Shown one piece after another: positions 28,311 to 36,929 of a stretch of 64,000 bases of DNA. A program made the position numbers and the translations under genes. This DNA comes from Misgurnus anguillicaudatus. Taxonomy: Eukaryota > Chordata > Actinopteri > Cypriniformes > Cobitidae. The first letter of the stretch is position 1; every line of letters starts with the position of its first letter. Location of the stretch: assembly GCF_027580225.2 (NCBI RefSeq), contig NC_073351.2, positions 1,713,001 to 1,777,000 on the forward strand, read 5' to 3'. The notes beneath the pieces are model-generated. The model saw only the letters and a list, made by a program, of their open reading frames with translations. It ran no database searches and was not told the DNA's origin.

Positions 28311-28713
28311 GGGCACGGACAGTGGGAAAGATCCCTACCAGCCACACCAGAAATTGTCTGCCTCCAGGAGAGAAGAAGGAGGGCGCCACGGCCAGCAGGG
28401 TCCAGGCGGGAGCCTGACGTTTCCCCCTTGCCCCCGTTGATGGTGGTTGGCATCCCTGTTGTTTCCATCCCTGTCACCCGTGGCTGTAGTCCCCTGGAGG
28501 GAGTAGAAGAAGCCATTAGTTTTAAATTTCCCTTCCCCAATTTCCCCAGTCCTTTTAAGTATTTAAAAATTCAATACAGCTTGTTTTAAATTTTACTCAC
28601 CTGTCTCCGTGTTTGTCTGCTCATTGGGTCGGCTTTGGGGACCTCCTCGAGGTGGGAGTTGAAAAGGGGCGTGGCTTAGTCAAATACAGCCAGCCCCTAG
28701 TGGTGACAGATTT

Positions 28714-28731
28714 TGGCGTAGTCGGCAGGGT
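28714..28731 (+). promoter_or_regulatory. Primer-binding site, serine tRNA type
   Basis: Five nt after the LTR lies TGGCGTAGTCGGCAGGGT. Its first 16 nt are the reverse complement of a CCA-tailed 3' end CCTGCCGACTACG, which I know as the 3' end of vertebrate tRNA-Ser (AGA/UGA type). Reverse transcription of the element would be primed here. The match is recalled, not computed against the fish's own tRNAs. Confidence 0.8.
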
Positions 28732-28763
28732 CCCACCTCGAGTTGAGTAACCAAGGTCACCCA

Positions 28764-29702
28764 ATGACTGACAACGCGGGGCCAGCAGCCCCACCCCGTG
28801 CCACACCCGTTATCATGGGCAGTCCATGGGTCCAGAGATACGGAGGAGCCGAGTCGGAGGTACGCCTGACCGAATGGAAGGCCCAGCTGGAGTACTTGTC
28901 CGATCTGCAGGGCCTTAGCGCCGCCCAGCGGCTCCAATTTGTGTTAAACTCCCTAGAAGGAGAAGCACGGCGAGAGGTACAAGCCGCCCCCGAAGCGATT
29001 AGAGCCACCGCCCAGACTGTGTTCCAGTTCCTTGCTGAACAATACGGTGACCATACCCCCGTAGCTGTCCTCCGCTCACAATTTTTTAATTGCAAACAAG
29101 GCCCCCGACAACCTATTCGAGCTTTCGCCCTCAGGCTGCGGGAGCAGTTCACTCGCCTGCAAGCCCGACGAGACCATGGGCTAGGAGATGGAGAAGCTTT
29201 GTTACGCGACCAGTTCCTCCTGGGGATGAAAGAAGGCCCCGTGAGGCAAAGTCTGAGGGTCCAGTTCCGGAGGGACCCCGGGCTGACCTTCGAAGATCTA
29301 AAGAAGGAGGCGCTAGCCCTGGAGGGTGATGAGGCCGAAGTAACCGAAGCCCCCGTGTGTGCAGCCGTAAGTGGAAACACAGCAGCGCCACCTGAACACA
29401 CAGACTGGAAGCAAGCCCTGAGGGTGGAATTGTTGAAAGATGTCCGAGAGCAGATGTCGGAGCTATCTAAGACCCTCTTGGGAGAACTTCGCCAAAGTAG
29501 GGCGCGAGAGGAACCGAGGCCGGCACCCCGAGAGCGAGTCTACTCTGAGAGGGGCCGAGAGCCACCGGGACGCCCGAATCGTTTGAACCGGCCCCGCTTT
29601 GAGTGGGATGACCAAGGGCGGCCAATCTGCAATCGGTGTGGAGAAACGGGGCATTACAGTCGCCAGTGTGGGCCTCGCAGGGCATCAGAGGGGGGTTTTT
29701 AA
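28764..29702 (+). CDS. gag: Gag polyprotein (capsid/nucleocapsid-like)
   Basis: A 312-aa frame from ATG 28,764 to TAA 29,700-29,702. Gag packages the element RNA into cytoplasmic virus-like particles. Residues about 45-190 form a helix-rich capsid-like region (TEWKAQLEYL, FVLNSLEGEARREV, FQFLAEQYGD, RSQFFNCKQGPRQPIRAFA) typical of retrotransposon gag. Then come an acidic stretch, a basic Arg/Pro-rich stretch, and one CCHC zinc knuckle, C289-N-R-C-G-E-T-G-H-Y-S-R-Q-C, near the C-terminus. The frame is open upstream of the ATG without another start. The ATG at 28,815 has a stronger Kozak context (A at -3, G at +4) than 28,764 and could be the true start, shortening the protein by 17 residues. 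The 3' end overlaps the pol frame and encodes the slippery site. Confidence 0.93.
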   Translation: MTDNAGPAAPPRATPVIMGSPWVQRYGGAESEVRLTEWKAQLEYLSDLQGLSAAQRLQFVLNSLEGEARREVQAAPEAIRATAQTVFQFLAEQYGDHTPVAVLRSQFFNCKQGPRQPIRAFALRLREQFTRLQARRDHGLGDGEALLRDQFLLGMKEGPVRQSLRVQFRRDPGLTFEDLKKEALALEGDEAEVTEAPVCAAVSGNTAAPPEHTDWKQALRVELLKDVREQMSELSKTLLGELRQSRAREEPRPAPRERVYSERGREPPGRPNRLNRPRFEWDDQGRPICNRCGETGHYSRQCGPRRASEGGF

Positions 29703-32700
29703 GACGACCGGCCACAGTGGGTCGTGTGGCCGGGACCCCCAGAGAAGACCCTGGAAGACGTAAGGATTCTAGAGACCAGATGGTTGGGCACAGCCCTGTG
29801 GCGGAGGTGAAGGTATGTGGCAAGACAATACAGTGCCTAGTAGATACGGGCTCTCAAGTGACATTGTTTGCGGAAAGTCTCTCGCAGGAAGTATTTGGGA
29901 AGCAGAGTGCCCAAGGAGGGGAGGCCCCCTGGCTGACGTTGCGGGGCGCCAACGGCCTAGAGATCCCTTATATTGGCTATCGGCTGGCGGACTTAGAAGT
30001 TCATGGGGTGTTGGTTCCCCAAAAAGGAGTGATTATCGTGGAGGACAGATGTTTGGGTGCCCATCGAGCCCTATTAGGGATGAACGTCCTCTCCGAATGT
30101 TGGGAGGAGTTATTTCGGGCTAAGCCCGGCCCTAGGATCCCCCCTGTCGAGAGGCCCCTATGGGAGCAAGTAGTGGCCGACTGTCGTCGGGTCCAGATGA
30201 CCCAGGTCCGCAGAGGCCGGGAAGAGGTAGGAAGAGTGATGTGTCGATTTGCTCTGTCTATTCCCCCTAGGAGTGAGGCCATGGTGTGGGTGAGAGTAGC
30301 CCCCCGAGGAGTTGGCCCCGAAGAATGGGTATTGGTCGAACCTCACGCCGATTGCCCCCAAGTGGAAGTAGCCCGAGGCCTAGCGGCGGTCCGCCGGGGG
30401 AGGGTCCCTGTGAAGGTCCGAAACGACCACCCCTACCCAGTATACTTACACCGACACCAGCGGCTGGCCCGATTAACGGGGGTTGCGCCCCACCAGGTGA
30501 GGGAGGAGAGAGACGTTAGGTTCCGTCAGGTGTGCCCCACTGTCATCGAGGTGGCCCTGACCCAGATGGAAGCCCCTTCGAACAACAGAAGGAGGGACGT
30601 GCCGAGGCACTTGGCAGGTGAGTCCCTGCAAGGGGAAGAGTTGGAACAGGCGCAGACACAAAGACTCCAAGCCCTCCTTCAGAAATGGCAACATGTATTC
30701 GCAAGACATGAGGAGGATTATGGGTGTACGAAGGTGGTGGAACACCATATACCGACAGGAGATGCAGGACCCAGTAGAGAGAGGTACCGGCCGATCCCAC
30801 CCACCTTGTATACAGAGGTACGCTCGCTACTGCAGGGTATGCTGGAGCGAGGAGTCGTCCGGGAAAGCAGTAGCCCCTGGGCAGCCCCCATCGTACTTGT
30901 GCAGAAAAAGTCAGGAGCTTGGAGGTTTTGCGTGGACTATCGGAAGCTTAACCTGGTGACCAAGAAAGACGCGTTTCCCTTACCCCGGATTGAAGACTCC
31001 CTTGCCGGTCTCACACGGTCCGCTTGGTACTCCACCTTGGATCTGGCCAGTGGATATTGGCAGGTGCCAGTGGCCGAGGCCGATAGAGAGAAGACCGCCT
31101 TTACGACCCCGTTCGGACTATTCGAGTGGGAACGGATGCCTTTCGGGCTCTGTAACGCTCCGGCCACGTTCCAACGCCTCATGCAGCGCTGTCTTGGAGG
31201 TCAGTTAATGGAGTCAGTCTTGGTATATTTGGATGATGTAATTGTGTATTCCCCAGATTTCGATTCCCACCTCCGACACCTCGAAGAGGTTTTCCAGGCG
31301 ATGGAGAAATATGGGCTGAAGTTGCAACCCGACAAATGCCATCTGTTGAGGCGGGAAGTCCAGTTCCTGGGCCACGTGGTCAGCGCTGCTGGGGTGGCCG
31401 TAGACCCTGGGAAGGTCTCCGCGGTGAGAGACTGGAGTGCACCCAAGACTGTGAGGCAAGTGCGGTCATTTCTAGGGTTTGTGGGGTACTACAGACGGTT
31501 TATAAAAGACTTCTCAAAGATTGCCAAACCCCTTAACCAGCTACTGGTCGGCACAGGGCGAAACCGGGGGCGGGGGTCGCCCTCTATTGATTGGGACGAG
31601 TCCTGTGAAGGGGCATTTCAGAGGATGAAACAGGAATTGTTACTGGCTCCTATCTTGGCCTATGCAGACTTTACCCAGCCATTCCTGTTGTATACAGACG
31701 CTAGCACCCAGGGACTGGGAGCAGTCTTGGCCCAACGACAAGCGGGTACGGAACGGGTGATCGCCTACGCAAGCCGAAGCCTCCACCCAGCGGAGAGGAA
31801 CGACGCGAACTATAGCTCATTCAAGTTGGAACTGCTGGCCCTGAAGTGGGCCCTGAGCGAGAAGTTCAAGGACTACCTCTGGGGTGCTAAGGTAACGGTG
31901 ATTACAGACAATAATCCTCTGGTTCATTTACAGACAGCGAAGTTGGGGGCTGTGGAGCAGCGCTGGGTGGCACAACTTGCCAACTTCTATTACCAACTGC
32001 AGTATCGGCCCGGCCGGGAACACACGAACGCGGATGCCTTGTCCCGATTGCCAGAGGTGGACGGCCCCGGTGGCTGTGATGGCCAAGAAGAGGAAGGCCA
32101 GGGGGAAGGCTACCTGATAGGGGTTGTGGAAGCACCAGGAGGCCAGCAGGAGGCGGTACCCGGGAGCTGGGGTTGGGACCCCTGCCGGTGGAAGGAAAGA
32201 CAGGCCCAGGATCAGGATTTATGGCAGGTGAGGATGTGGGTGGAGCAAGGCCGGCGACCAACGTCGTCCGAGAGGCTGACCCAGACAGAGACGGGAAAGA
32301 GACTGCTGGGACAGTGGGACAAGCTGGAGATACAGGAGGGGGTGCTTTGCCGAAAAGTAAGTGATCCGAAGCTGGGCGAGGAGGTGCGCCAGATCGTGGT
32401 GCCCGCCGACCAAACAGCAGCCCTGGTGTCTGCCTACCATGACCAATTGGGACACCAGGGACAAGAACGGACCGTATCACTGCTACGCAGGTTCTTCTAC
32501 TGGCCGGGGCTGGAAGCATCAGTGCGTAGCTTGGTCCAAGCTTGCCCCAGGTGTACGTTATTCAAGTCTCGACGAGAGGCCCGAGCGCCGATGATACCCA
32601 TATGTGCCAAAGCCCCCCTTCACATCATGGCGATGGATTTCCTGACCCTGGGCCGGCCACAGGACCGTTATCCGAACATCTTAGTAATCACCGACCTATT

Positions 32701-33832
32701 TACGAAATATGCATGGGCAATTCCCACCCTCGATCAGACGGCAAGTACCACCGCAACGGCTTTATGGCGGCACGTCTTCCAAACGTTTGGATGTCCAGAG
32801 TTCTTACACTCAGACCAAGGGGCAAACTTCGAATCAAAGGTGATCCGGGAATTATGCCAGCTGTATGGGTGCACGAAGACCCATACGACGTCCTACCACC
32901 CTCAAGGAAACGGCTGCTGCGAGAGGTTTAATCAAACCCTGCTGGGGCTCTTAGGGACCTTGGATCAACGCAAGCAGAGTGATTGGGTGAGTGCTCTACC
33001 GAACCTCTTACAAGCTTATAATAACAGCATTCATAGTACGACGGGGTATGCCCCCACTTATCTGATGTTCGGTAGGCATGTGCGGATGCCGACGGACCTG
33101 GTCTTGGGAGCGGCCGCGAGCCAGGAAGAAGGAAGCGTGACCGAATGGGTAGGGCGCCACCACCAACGGCTGCACTTTGCCTATGAGCAGGTATCCCAGA
33201 AAATACGGGCCACCGGAGAAAAGAACAAGCGGTTGTACGACCGAACGGCCCGGGAAGCCCCCTTGCTGCCAGGAGAGAGAGTCCTGGTACGAGATAACCG
33301 GCGGCAAGGCAAAGGAAAGTTGAGCGACCGTTGGGAGGCCACCCCGTACGTAGTCTGTAGGCAGCAGAGACCGGGCCAGCCGGTGTATACCATCCGGCCG
33401 GAAGGAAAGGCCGGCCCGGAACGGGTGGTTCACCGAAACATGATTCGCCCTTGTCCAAATTTTCCCGAGGTCACGGAGGAGGTAGTTGCGGAGCCAGCAC
33501 CGACGGCCCCCTGGATGGAAGGATGGGCTGTGGTACCAGGTTTACCTGTGGGGGCACCACCCCCAGCCGCCCCAGGAGAGCCAGAACTTGCACCTGAGCC
33601 AGCTGAACCCCCAGCCGTCCAGAGGCAGCCAGGACCAGCACCAGAGCCAGCCGAACCCCTGGCCGCACAAAGACAACCTGAGGTTGTGCCCGAGCCCGCT
33701 GCACCTGACTCCCCTGTAAGACGCTCCCAACGGGAGAACCGCGGCCGGCCCCCTTCCCGCTATGGTGAGTGGACTACTCAAAGGCATTCCAGGGACTGGA
33801 ATGTATTGGCGGGGGAGGATGTCACGAGGTGA
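29612..33832 (+). CDS. pol: Pol polyprotein (PR-RT-RH-IN), -1 frame
   Basis: Open from 29,612 (just after a TGA) to TGA 33,830-33,832, without a well-placed ATG, so it is probably made as a Gag-Pol fusion by -1 frameshifting near 29,693. Residues are numbered from codon 29,636. Aspartic protease: LVDTGSQVTLF with D70. Reverse transcriptase: WAAPIVLVQKKSG, FCVDYRKLN, MPFGLCNAPATFQRLM and catalytic YLDD at 531-534. RNase H: LYTDAS with D688, then KLELLALKWAL and ITDNNPLVH. Integrase: an HHCC zinc region from H935 (YHDQLGH to CPRC), then D1001, D1060 and E1096, a D,D35E spacing, and a C-terminal region with a GERVLVRD motif. The tail (about 1275-1365) is Pro/Ala/Glu-rich with imperfect EPAEP-QRQP repeats; no chromodomain is seen. 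The last 13 nt lie inside the 3' LTR. No stop or frameshift is visible. Confidence 0.95.
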   Translation, partial: PRAANLQSVWRNGALQSPVWASQGIRGGFLRRPATVGRVAGTPREDPGRRKDSRDQMVGHSPVAEVKVCGKTIQCLVDTGSQVTLFAESLSQEVFGKQSAQGGEAPWLTLRGANGLEIPYIGYRLADLEVHGVLVPQKGVIIVEDRCLGAHRALLGMNVLSECWEELFRAKPGPRIPPVERPLWEQVVADCRRVQMTQVRRGREEVGRVMCRFALSIPPRSEAMVWVRVAPRGVGPEEWVLVEPHADCPQVEVARGLAAVRRGRVPVKVRNDHPYPVYLHRHQRLARLTGVAPHQVREERDVRFRQVCPTVIEVALTQMEAPSNNRRRDVPRHLAGESLQGEELEQAQTQRLQALLQKWQHVFARHEEDYGCTKVVEHHIPTGDAGPSRERYRPIPPTLYTEVRSLLQGMLERGVVRESSSPWAAPIVLVQKKSGAWRFCVDYRKLNLVTKKDAFPLPRIEDSLAGLTRSAWYSTLDLASGYWQVPVAEADREKTAFTTPFGLFEWERMPFGLCNAPATFQRLMQRCLGGQLMESVLVYLDDVIVYSPDFDSHLRHLEEVFQAMEKYGLKLQPDKCHLLRREVQFLGHVVSAAGVAVDPGKVSAVRDWSAPKTVRQVRSFLGFVGYYRRFIKDFSKIAKPLNQLLVGTGRNRGRGSPSIDWDESCEGAFQRMKQELLLAPILAYADFTQPFLLYTDASTQGLGAVLAQRQAGTERVIAYASRSLHPAERNDANYSSFKLELLALKWALSEKFKDYLWGAKVTVITDNNPLVHLQTAKLGAVEQRWVAQLANFYYQLQYRPGREHTNADALSRLPEVDGPGGCDGQEEEGQGEGYLIGVVEAPGGQQEAVPGSWGWDPCRWKERQAQDQDLWQVRMWVEQGRRPTSSERLTQTETGKRLLGQWDKLEIQEGVLCRKVSDPKLGEEVRQIVVPADQTAALVSAYHDQLGHQGQERTVSLLRRFFYWPGLEASVRSLVQACPRCTLFKSRREARAPMIPICAKAPLHIMAMDFLTLGRPQDRYPNILVITDLFTKYAWAIPTLDQTASTTATALWRHVFQTFGCPEFLHSDQGANFESKVIRELCQLYGCTKTHTTSYHPQGNGCCERFNQTLLGLLGTLDQRKQSDWVSALPNLLQAYNNSIHSTTGYAPTYLMFGRHVRMPTDLVLGAAASQEEGSVTEWVGRHHQRLHFAYEQVSQKIRATGEKNKRLYDRTAREAPLLPGERVLVRDNRRQGKGKLSDRWEATPYVVCRQQRPGQPVYTIRPEGKAGPERVVHRNMIRPCPNFPEVTEEVVAEPAPTAPWMEGWAVVPGLPVGAPPPAAPGEPELAPEPAEPPAVQRQPGPAPEPAEPLAAQRQPEVVPEPAAPDSPVRRSQRENRGRPPSRYGEWTTQRHSRDWNVLAGEDVTR
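29693..29751 (+). promoter_or_regulatory. -1 ribosomal frameshift signal between gag and pol
   Basis: In the gag frame the end reads G|GGT|TTT|TAA, so the heptamer GGGTTTT (29,693-29,699) fits X XXY YYZ exactly and abuts the gag stop. After an 8-nt spacer a 9-bp stem can form: CCGGCCACA (29,708-29,716) with TGTGGCCGG (29,725-29,733). Loop bases GGGTC (29,719-29,723) are complementary to GACCC at 29,747-29,751, leaving a 13-nt crossing loop, so an H-type pseudoknot is possible. Pol lies in the -1 frame and reads straight through from here. Folding was done by eye only. Confidence 0.85.
33811..33819 (+). promoter_or_regulatory. Polypurine tract
   Basis: GGGGGAGGA lies directly before the TG of the 3' LTR, the position where plus-strand DNA synthesis is primed. 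It is also coding sequence for the Pol C-terminus. Confidence 0.9.
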
Positions 33833-36422
33833 CGACTTTTCAGGGCGGAACCAAAAATTGAGGAAGTTGGTTCCGCCCGGATGTTTCCGCCCCGACCGGA
33901 AAAATGGAAACACCGGACATCCGGCAGTTTTGCGGAGGCTGTAATCAGCGGATTGAGCACAGCTGTGCCTAGTTAACGAGATCGCCGGGTAATTGGATAA
34001 CGGGAGTGTAAGGAGAAGTACAAAAAGCACAGTTAGATGACAGTTGGGAGTTCGAAGTGTGTGCTGAGGAACGGAGCTGTGCTCATTATTAGACGTGGTG
34101 ACTGGATATATCTCTCTCTCTTCCCTTTTCTCTTGTTGCAGTTACGGTGGACCGGCTGGATTTAAGAAACAACCCTACGGGTGGAGAAGGAACTCCGGTC
34201 CAACTAGTAATTTGGAAGGAGTAGAGCGAGAAGCGATTTGATCGCATTGCACAACGTACACAAAGGCTATCCGCTGTGAGTATGCCCGTGGTGTAGTATA
34301 ACTAGCAGAAACTTGCATTGTGGGATTCGTTGGAATCCTCCAGGATTAGGAAGGCGGCCCTACCCCTATCATTAGCGTGGTGGGCGAGCCGCTAGAAGCA
34401 TACATTTCATACAGCCACCGCGACGCGACTTTGGTCTGGTCGTTTTGCCATCGCCTCTACGTTAGCCCCAAGCACAGTGGAAGAGACCGGGCGTTTCCCT
34501 TGTGGTGTTGCACTTGCAGTGTGGTGAGTGAGATTTTACATATCATAAGCTTTTTCACGTTAGAGTGGTGCTGTGTATTTGCCGTGGGTTGCTGTGTGTC
34601 TTGTCAGAGAAACCCCGCACCATCCATTCTCTCCCCTGGAAGGAGGACGGAGGGGCCAACGACCGTAGACCTCATTGCTATTATACACTGTGTGCTGTTT
34701 TAAGAGTACGAAGAGACGCAGGCCAAGAGCTGTGGAGGACTGTGAGTATTATATTAGAAGCAATTGTGGTGTGAGCTTATCTGCGTTTGCATTGTCGCAG
34801 AGTCGGAGGCGAACGGGTCCGCTACCCCCGTGGTCTCTACGAAAGGGCGCCCCTATCTGGGATTCGATCAGCCTACGGACAGTGGGGATAGGGCAGCGCT
34901 CGACCCGGCGAGGTGGTGTGTGACCTTCGCCCCCCTGCTGACCTACGGAAGAACCGACTGTGAGTAACATCTTAGAAGCATTTGTGGTGTAAGCTTACCT
35001 GTGTTTGTATTGTCGCAGAGTCGGAGGCGAACGGGTCCGCTGCCCCCGTGGTCTCTACGAAAGGGCGCCCCTATCCGGGATTCGATCGGCCTACGGACAG
35101 TGGGGATAGGGCAGCGCTCGACCCGGCGAGGTGGTGTGTGACCTTCGCCCCCCTGCTGACCAACAGTAAAGAGCCGACTGTGAACGCGATACTTACTCAG
35201 AGAGCTGTAAGCAGCGGAGCTGGTGAGAACCATTCAAAGATCAATAACAGTGTTTCTGTGTCCTAGCGATCACCTGTGGAGAGAGAGAGGAAAACGAGAG
35301 TGAATCAGTGAAGAGCCGACTGTGAACGTGATACTTACCCAGAGAGCCGTAAGCAGCGGAGCTGGTGAGAACCATTCAAAGGCCAATAACAGTGTTTCTG
35401 TGTCCTAGCGATCACCTGTGGAGAGAGAGAGAGAGGAAAACGAGAGTGAACCAGTGAAGAGCCGACTGTGAACGTGATACTTACCCAGAGAGCTGTAAGC
35501 AGCGGAGCTGGTGAGAACCATTCAAAGGCCAATAACAGTGTTTCTGTGTCCTAGCGATCACCTGTGGAGAGAGAGAGGAAAACGAGAGCAAGAGCCAGTA
35601 AAGAGCCGACTGTGAACGTGATACTTACCCAGAGAGCTGTAAGCAGCGGAGTTGGTGAGAAACATTCAAAGACCAATAACAGTGTTTCTGTGTCCTAGCG
35701 ATCACCTGTGGAGAGAGAGAGGAAAACGAGAGTGAATCAGTGAAGAGCCGACTGTGAACGTGATACTTACCCAGAAGCTGTAAGCAGCGGAGCTGGTGAG
35801 AACCATTCAAAGGCCAATAACAGTGTCTCTGTGTCTTAGCGATCACCTGTGGAGAGAGAGAGGAAAACGAGAGTGAATTATTGAGGAACCGACGGTGAAC
35901 GGGATACTTACCCAGGAAACTGTAAGCAGGGAGCCGGTGAGACCCCTTTCAAAGTCAGTAACAGTGTCTTTGTCGTCCTAGTGGCCGCCTGTGGAGAGAG
36001 AAGAAGGCGAGAGTGAGCCATTGGGCACGGACAGTGGGAAAGATCCCTACCAGCCATACCAGAAATTGTCTGCCTCCAGGAGAGAAGAAGGAGGGCGCCA
36101 CGGCCAGCAGGGTCCAGGCGGGAGCCTGACGTTTCCCCCCTTTGCCCCCGTTGATGGTGGTTGGCATCCCTGTTGTTTCCATCCCTGTCACCCGTGGCTG
36201 TAGTCCCCTGGAGGGAGTAGAAGAAGCCATTAGTTTTAAATTTCCCTTCCCCAATTTCCCCAGTCCTTTTAAGTATTTAAAAATTCAATAAAGCTTGTTT
36301 TAAATTTTACTCACCTGTCTCCGTGTTTGTCTGCTCATTGGGTCGGCTTTGGGGACCTCCTCGAGGTGGGAGTTGAAAAGGGGCGTGGCTTAGTCAAATA
36401 CAGCCAGCCCCTAGTGGTGACA
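33820..36422 (+). repeat. 3' LTR (2,603 bp)
   Basis: Direct copy of the 5' LTR, 8 bp longer, mainly from GA-repeat and homopolymer length changes. I count roughly 20-25 substitutions by eye. The most diverged patch is around 34,045-34,070, where the copies differ at several adjacent positions. The 218-bp pair recurs at about 34,741-35,174. The 142-bp array starts at 35,171, 35,313, 35,459, 35,603, 35,745 and 35,885. Confidence 0.97.
36287..36292 (+). terminator. Polyadenylation signal in the 3' LTR
   Basis: AATAAA, followed by a T/G-rich stretch (GTCTCCGTGTTTGTCTG) about 30 nt downstream, as expected for cleavage and polyadenylation of the element RNA. The equivalent hexamer in the 5' LTR is AATACA. 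Confidence 0.65.
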
Positions 36423-36621
36423 TATTTTTTCTAATTAAAATGGAAAGTACAATAAGCTTTGAGATAAAATACTGATACATTTGTGCATTGACAGGCTATT
36501 TTCTCAAACCTGATAACCAAGGCGAGTTAAAATAACGAAAACATAATAAAATATGATGAGAGATAATGCTGCAATAGACGGAAAGTGCTTTACGCACAAT
36601 TATAAAGGAATACATTTTTTT

Positions 36622-36920
36622 TCAATTCAATTCAATTTTATTTATATAGCACTTTTCACAATTGGTAATTGTTTCAATGCAGCTTTACATTAATAGAAGC
36701 AGGGGAAAACACAGAAAACTCGACAGACAACATAAGTAGCAAAATACAGCGGCGATGAATAAACTTTACGAGCAAGCATATTAATAATGTAATGTATGAA
36801 AGAGGGTGCTAAGTTAAGCCAATGTCTGCTGACTCCCCTATGAGAAAAACCACCCTAGGAGAAAAATCTCTTTTTATAGCCAGGAGGGAAAAAGTCCTAG
36901 GAGAAAAAAACCCTTGGGAT
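36622..36920 (-). repeat. LINE/SINE 3' end fragment, minus strand
   Basis: Starts with TTCAATTCAATTCAATTTTA, TTTATATAGCACTTTTCAC and GCAGCTTTACA, the reverse complement of the tail seen at 15.1-15.25 kb. It continues with repeated CTAGGAGAAAAA motifs (36,856; 36,897) that I recognise as part of the same teleost repeat. The insertion lies 200 bp beyond the Gypsy element and is unrelated to it. Confidence 0.6.
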
Positions 36921-36929
36921 ATATAAGAT

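Larger units (their letters stand above)
26114..28708 (+). repeat. 5' LTR (2,595 bp)
   Basis: Nearly identical to 33,820-36,422. It begins TGTCACGAGGTGACGAC, itself a small hairpin (GTCAC/GTGAC), and ends CTAGTGGTGACA. It would hold the promoter and transcription start, but no TATA box or start site could be placed. It contains two tandem arrays (27,033-27,466 and 27,463-28,310). A pyrimidine tract followed by TTGTTGCAG at 26,402-26,432 looks like a strong 3' splice site, and GTGAGT-like donors occur at several places. Where the 3' LTR has AATAAA, this copy reads AATACA (28,573-28,578). At 2.6 kb it is well above the few hundred bp usual for Gypsy LTRs. Confidence 0.97.
26114..36422 (+). mobile_element. 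Complete Ty3/Gypsy LTR retrotransposon
   Basis: A 10.3-kb element bounded by two direct LTRs (26,114-28,708 and 33,820-36,422), both opening TGTCAC and closing GTGACA. TATT immediately flanks each side (26,110-26,113 and 36,423-36,426), a 4-bp target duplication. In order it has a primer-binding site, gag, a -1 frameshift signal, pol with protease-RT-RNase H-integrase, and a polypurine tract. The integrase lying after RNase H places it in Ty3/Gypsy rather than Copia. There is no env-like frame. Both coding frames are open throughout and the LTRs differ by about 1% by eye, so insertion was recent and the copy could be competent. The element is clearly GC-richer than its AT-rich surroundings. 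Confidence 0.97.

Noticed and set aside
28757..29401. 214-aa minus-strand frame opposite gag
   Set aside because: A GC-rich shadow of the gag frame. It is low in recognisable motifs and has no promoter or splice context. Other antisense frames across pol (for example 31,902-32,519) are rejected for the same reason.
29734..29738. GACCC immediately after the stem as pseudoknot partner
   Set aside because: It would leave a zero-length loop to cross a 9-bp stem, which is sterically implausible. The second GACCC at 29,747 gives a workable loop.
26114..36422. Endogenous retrovirus with env
   Set aside because: No open frame follows integrase apart from the Pol tail, which runs into the 3' LTR. 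Domain order and lack of env fit a Ty3/Gypsy retrotransposon.
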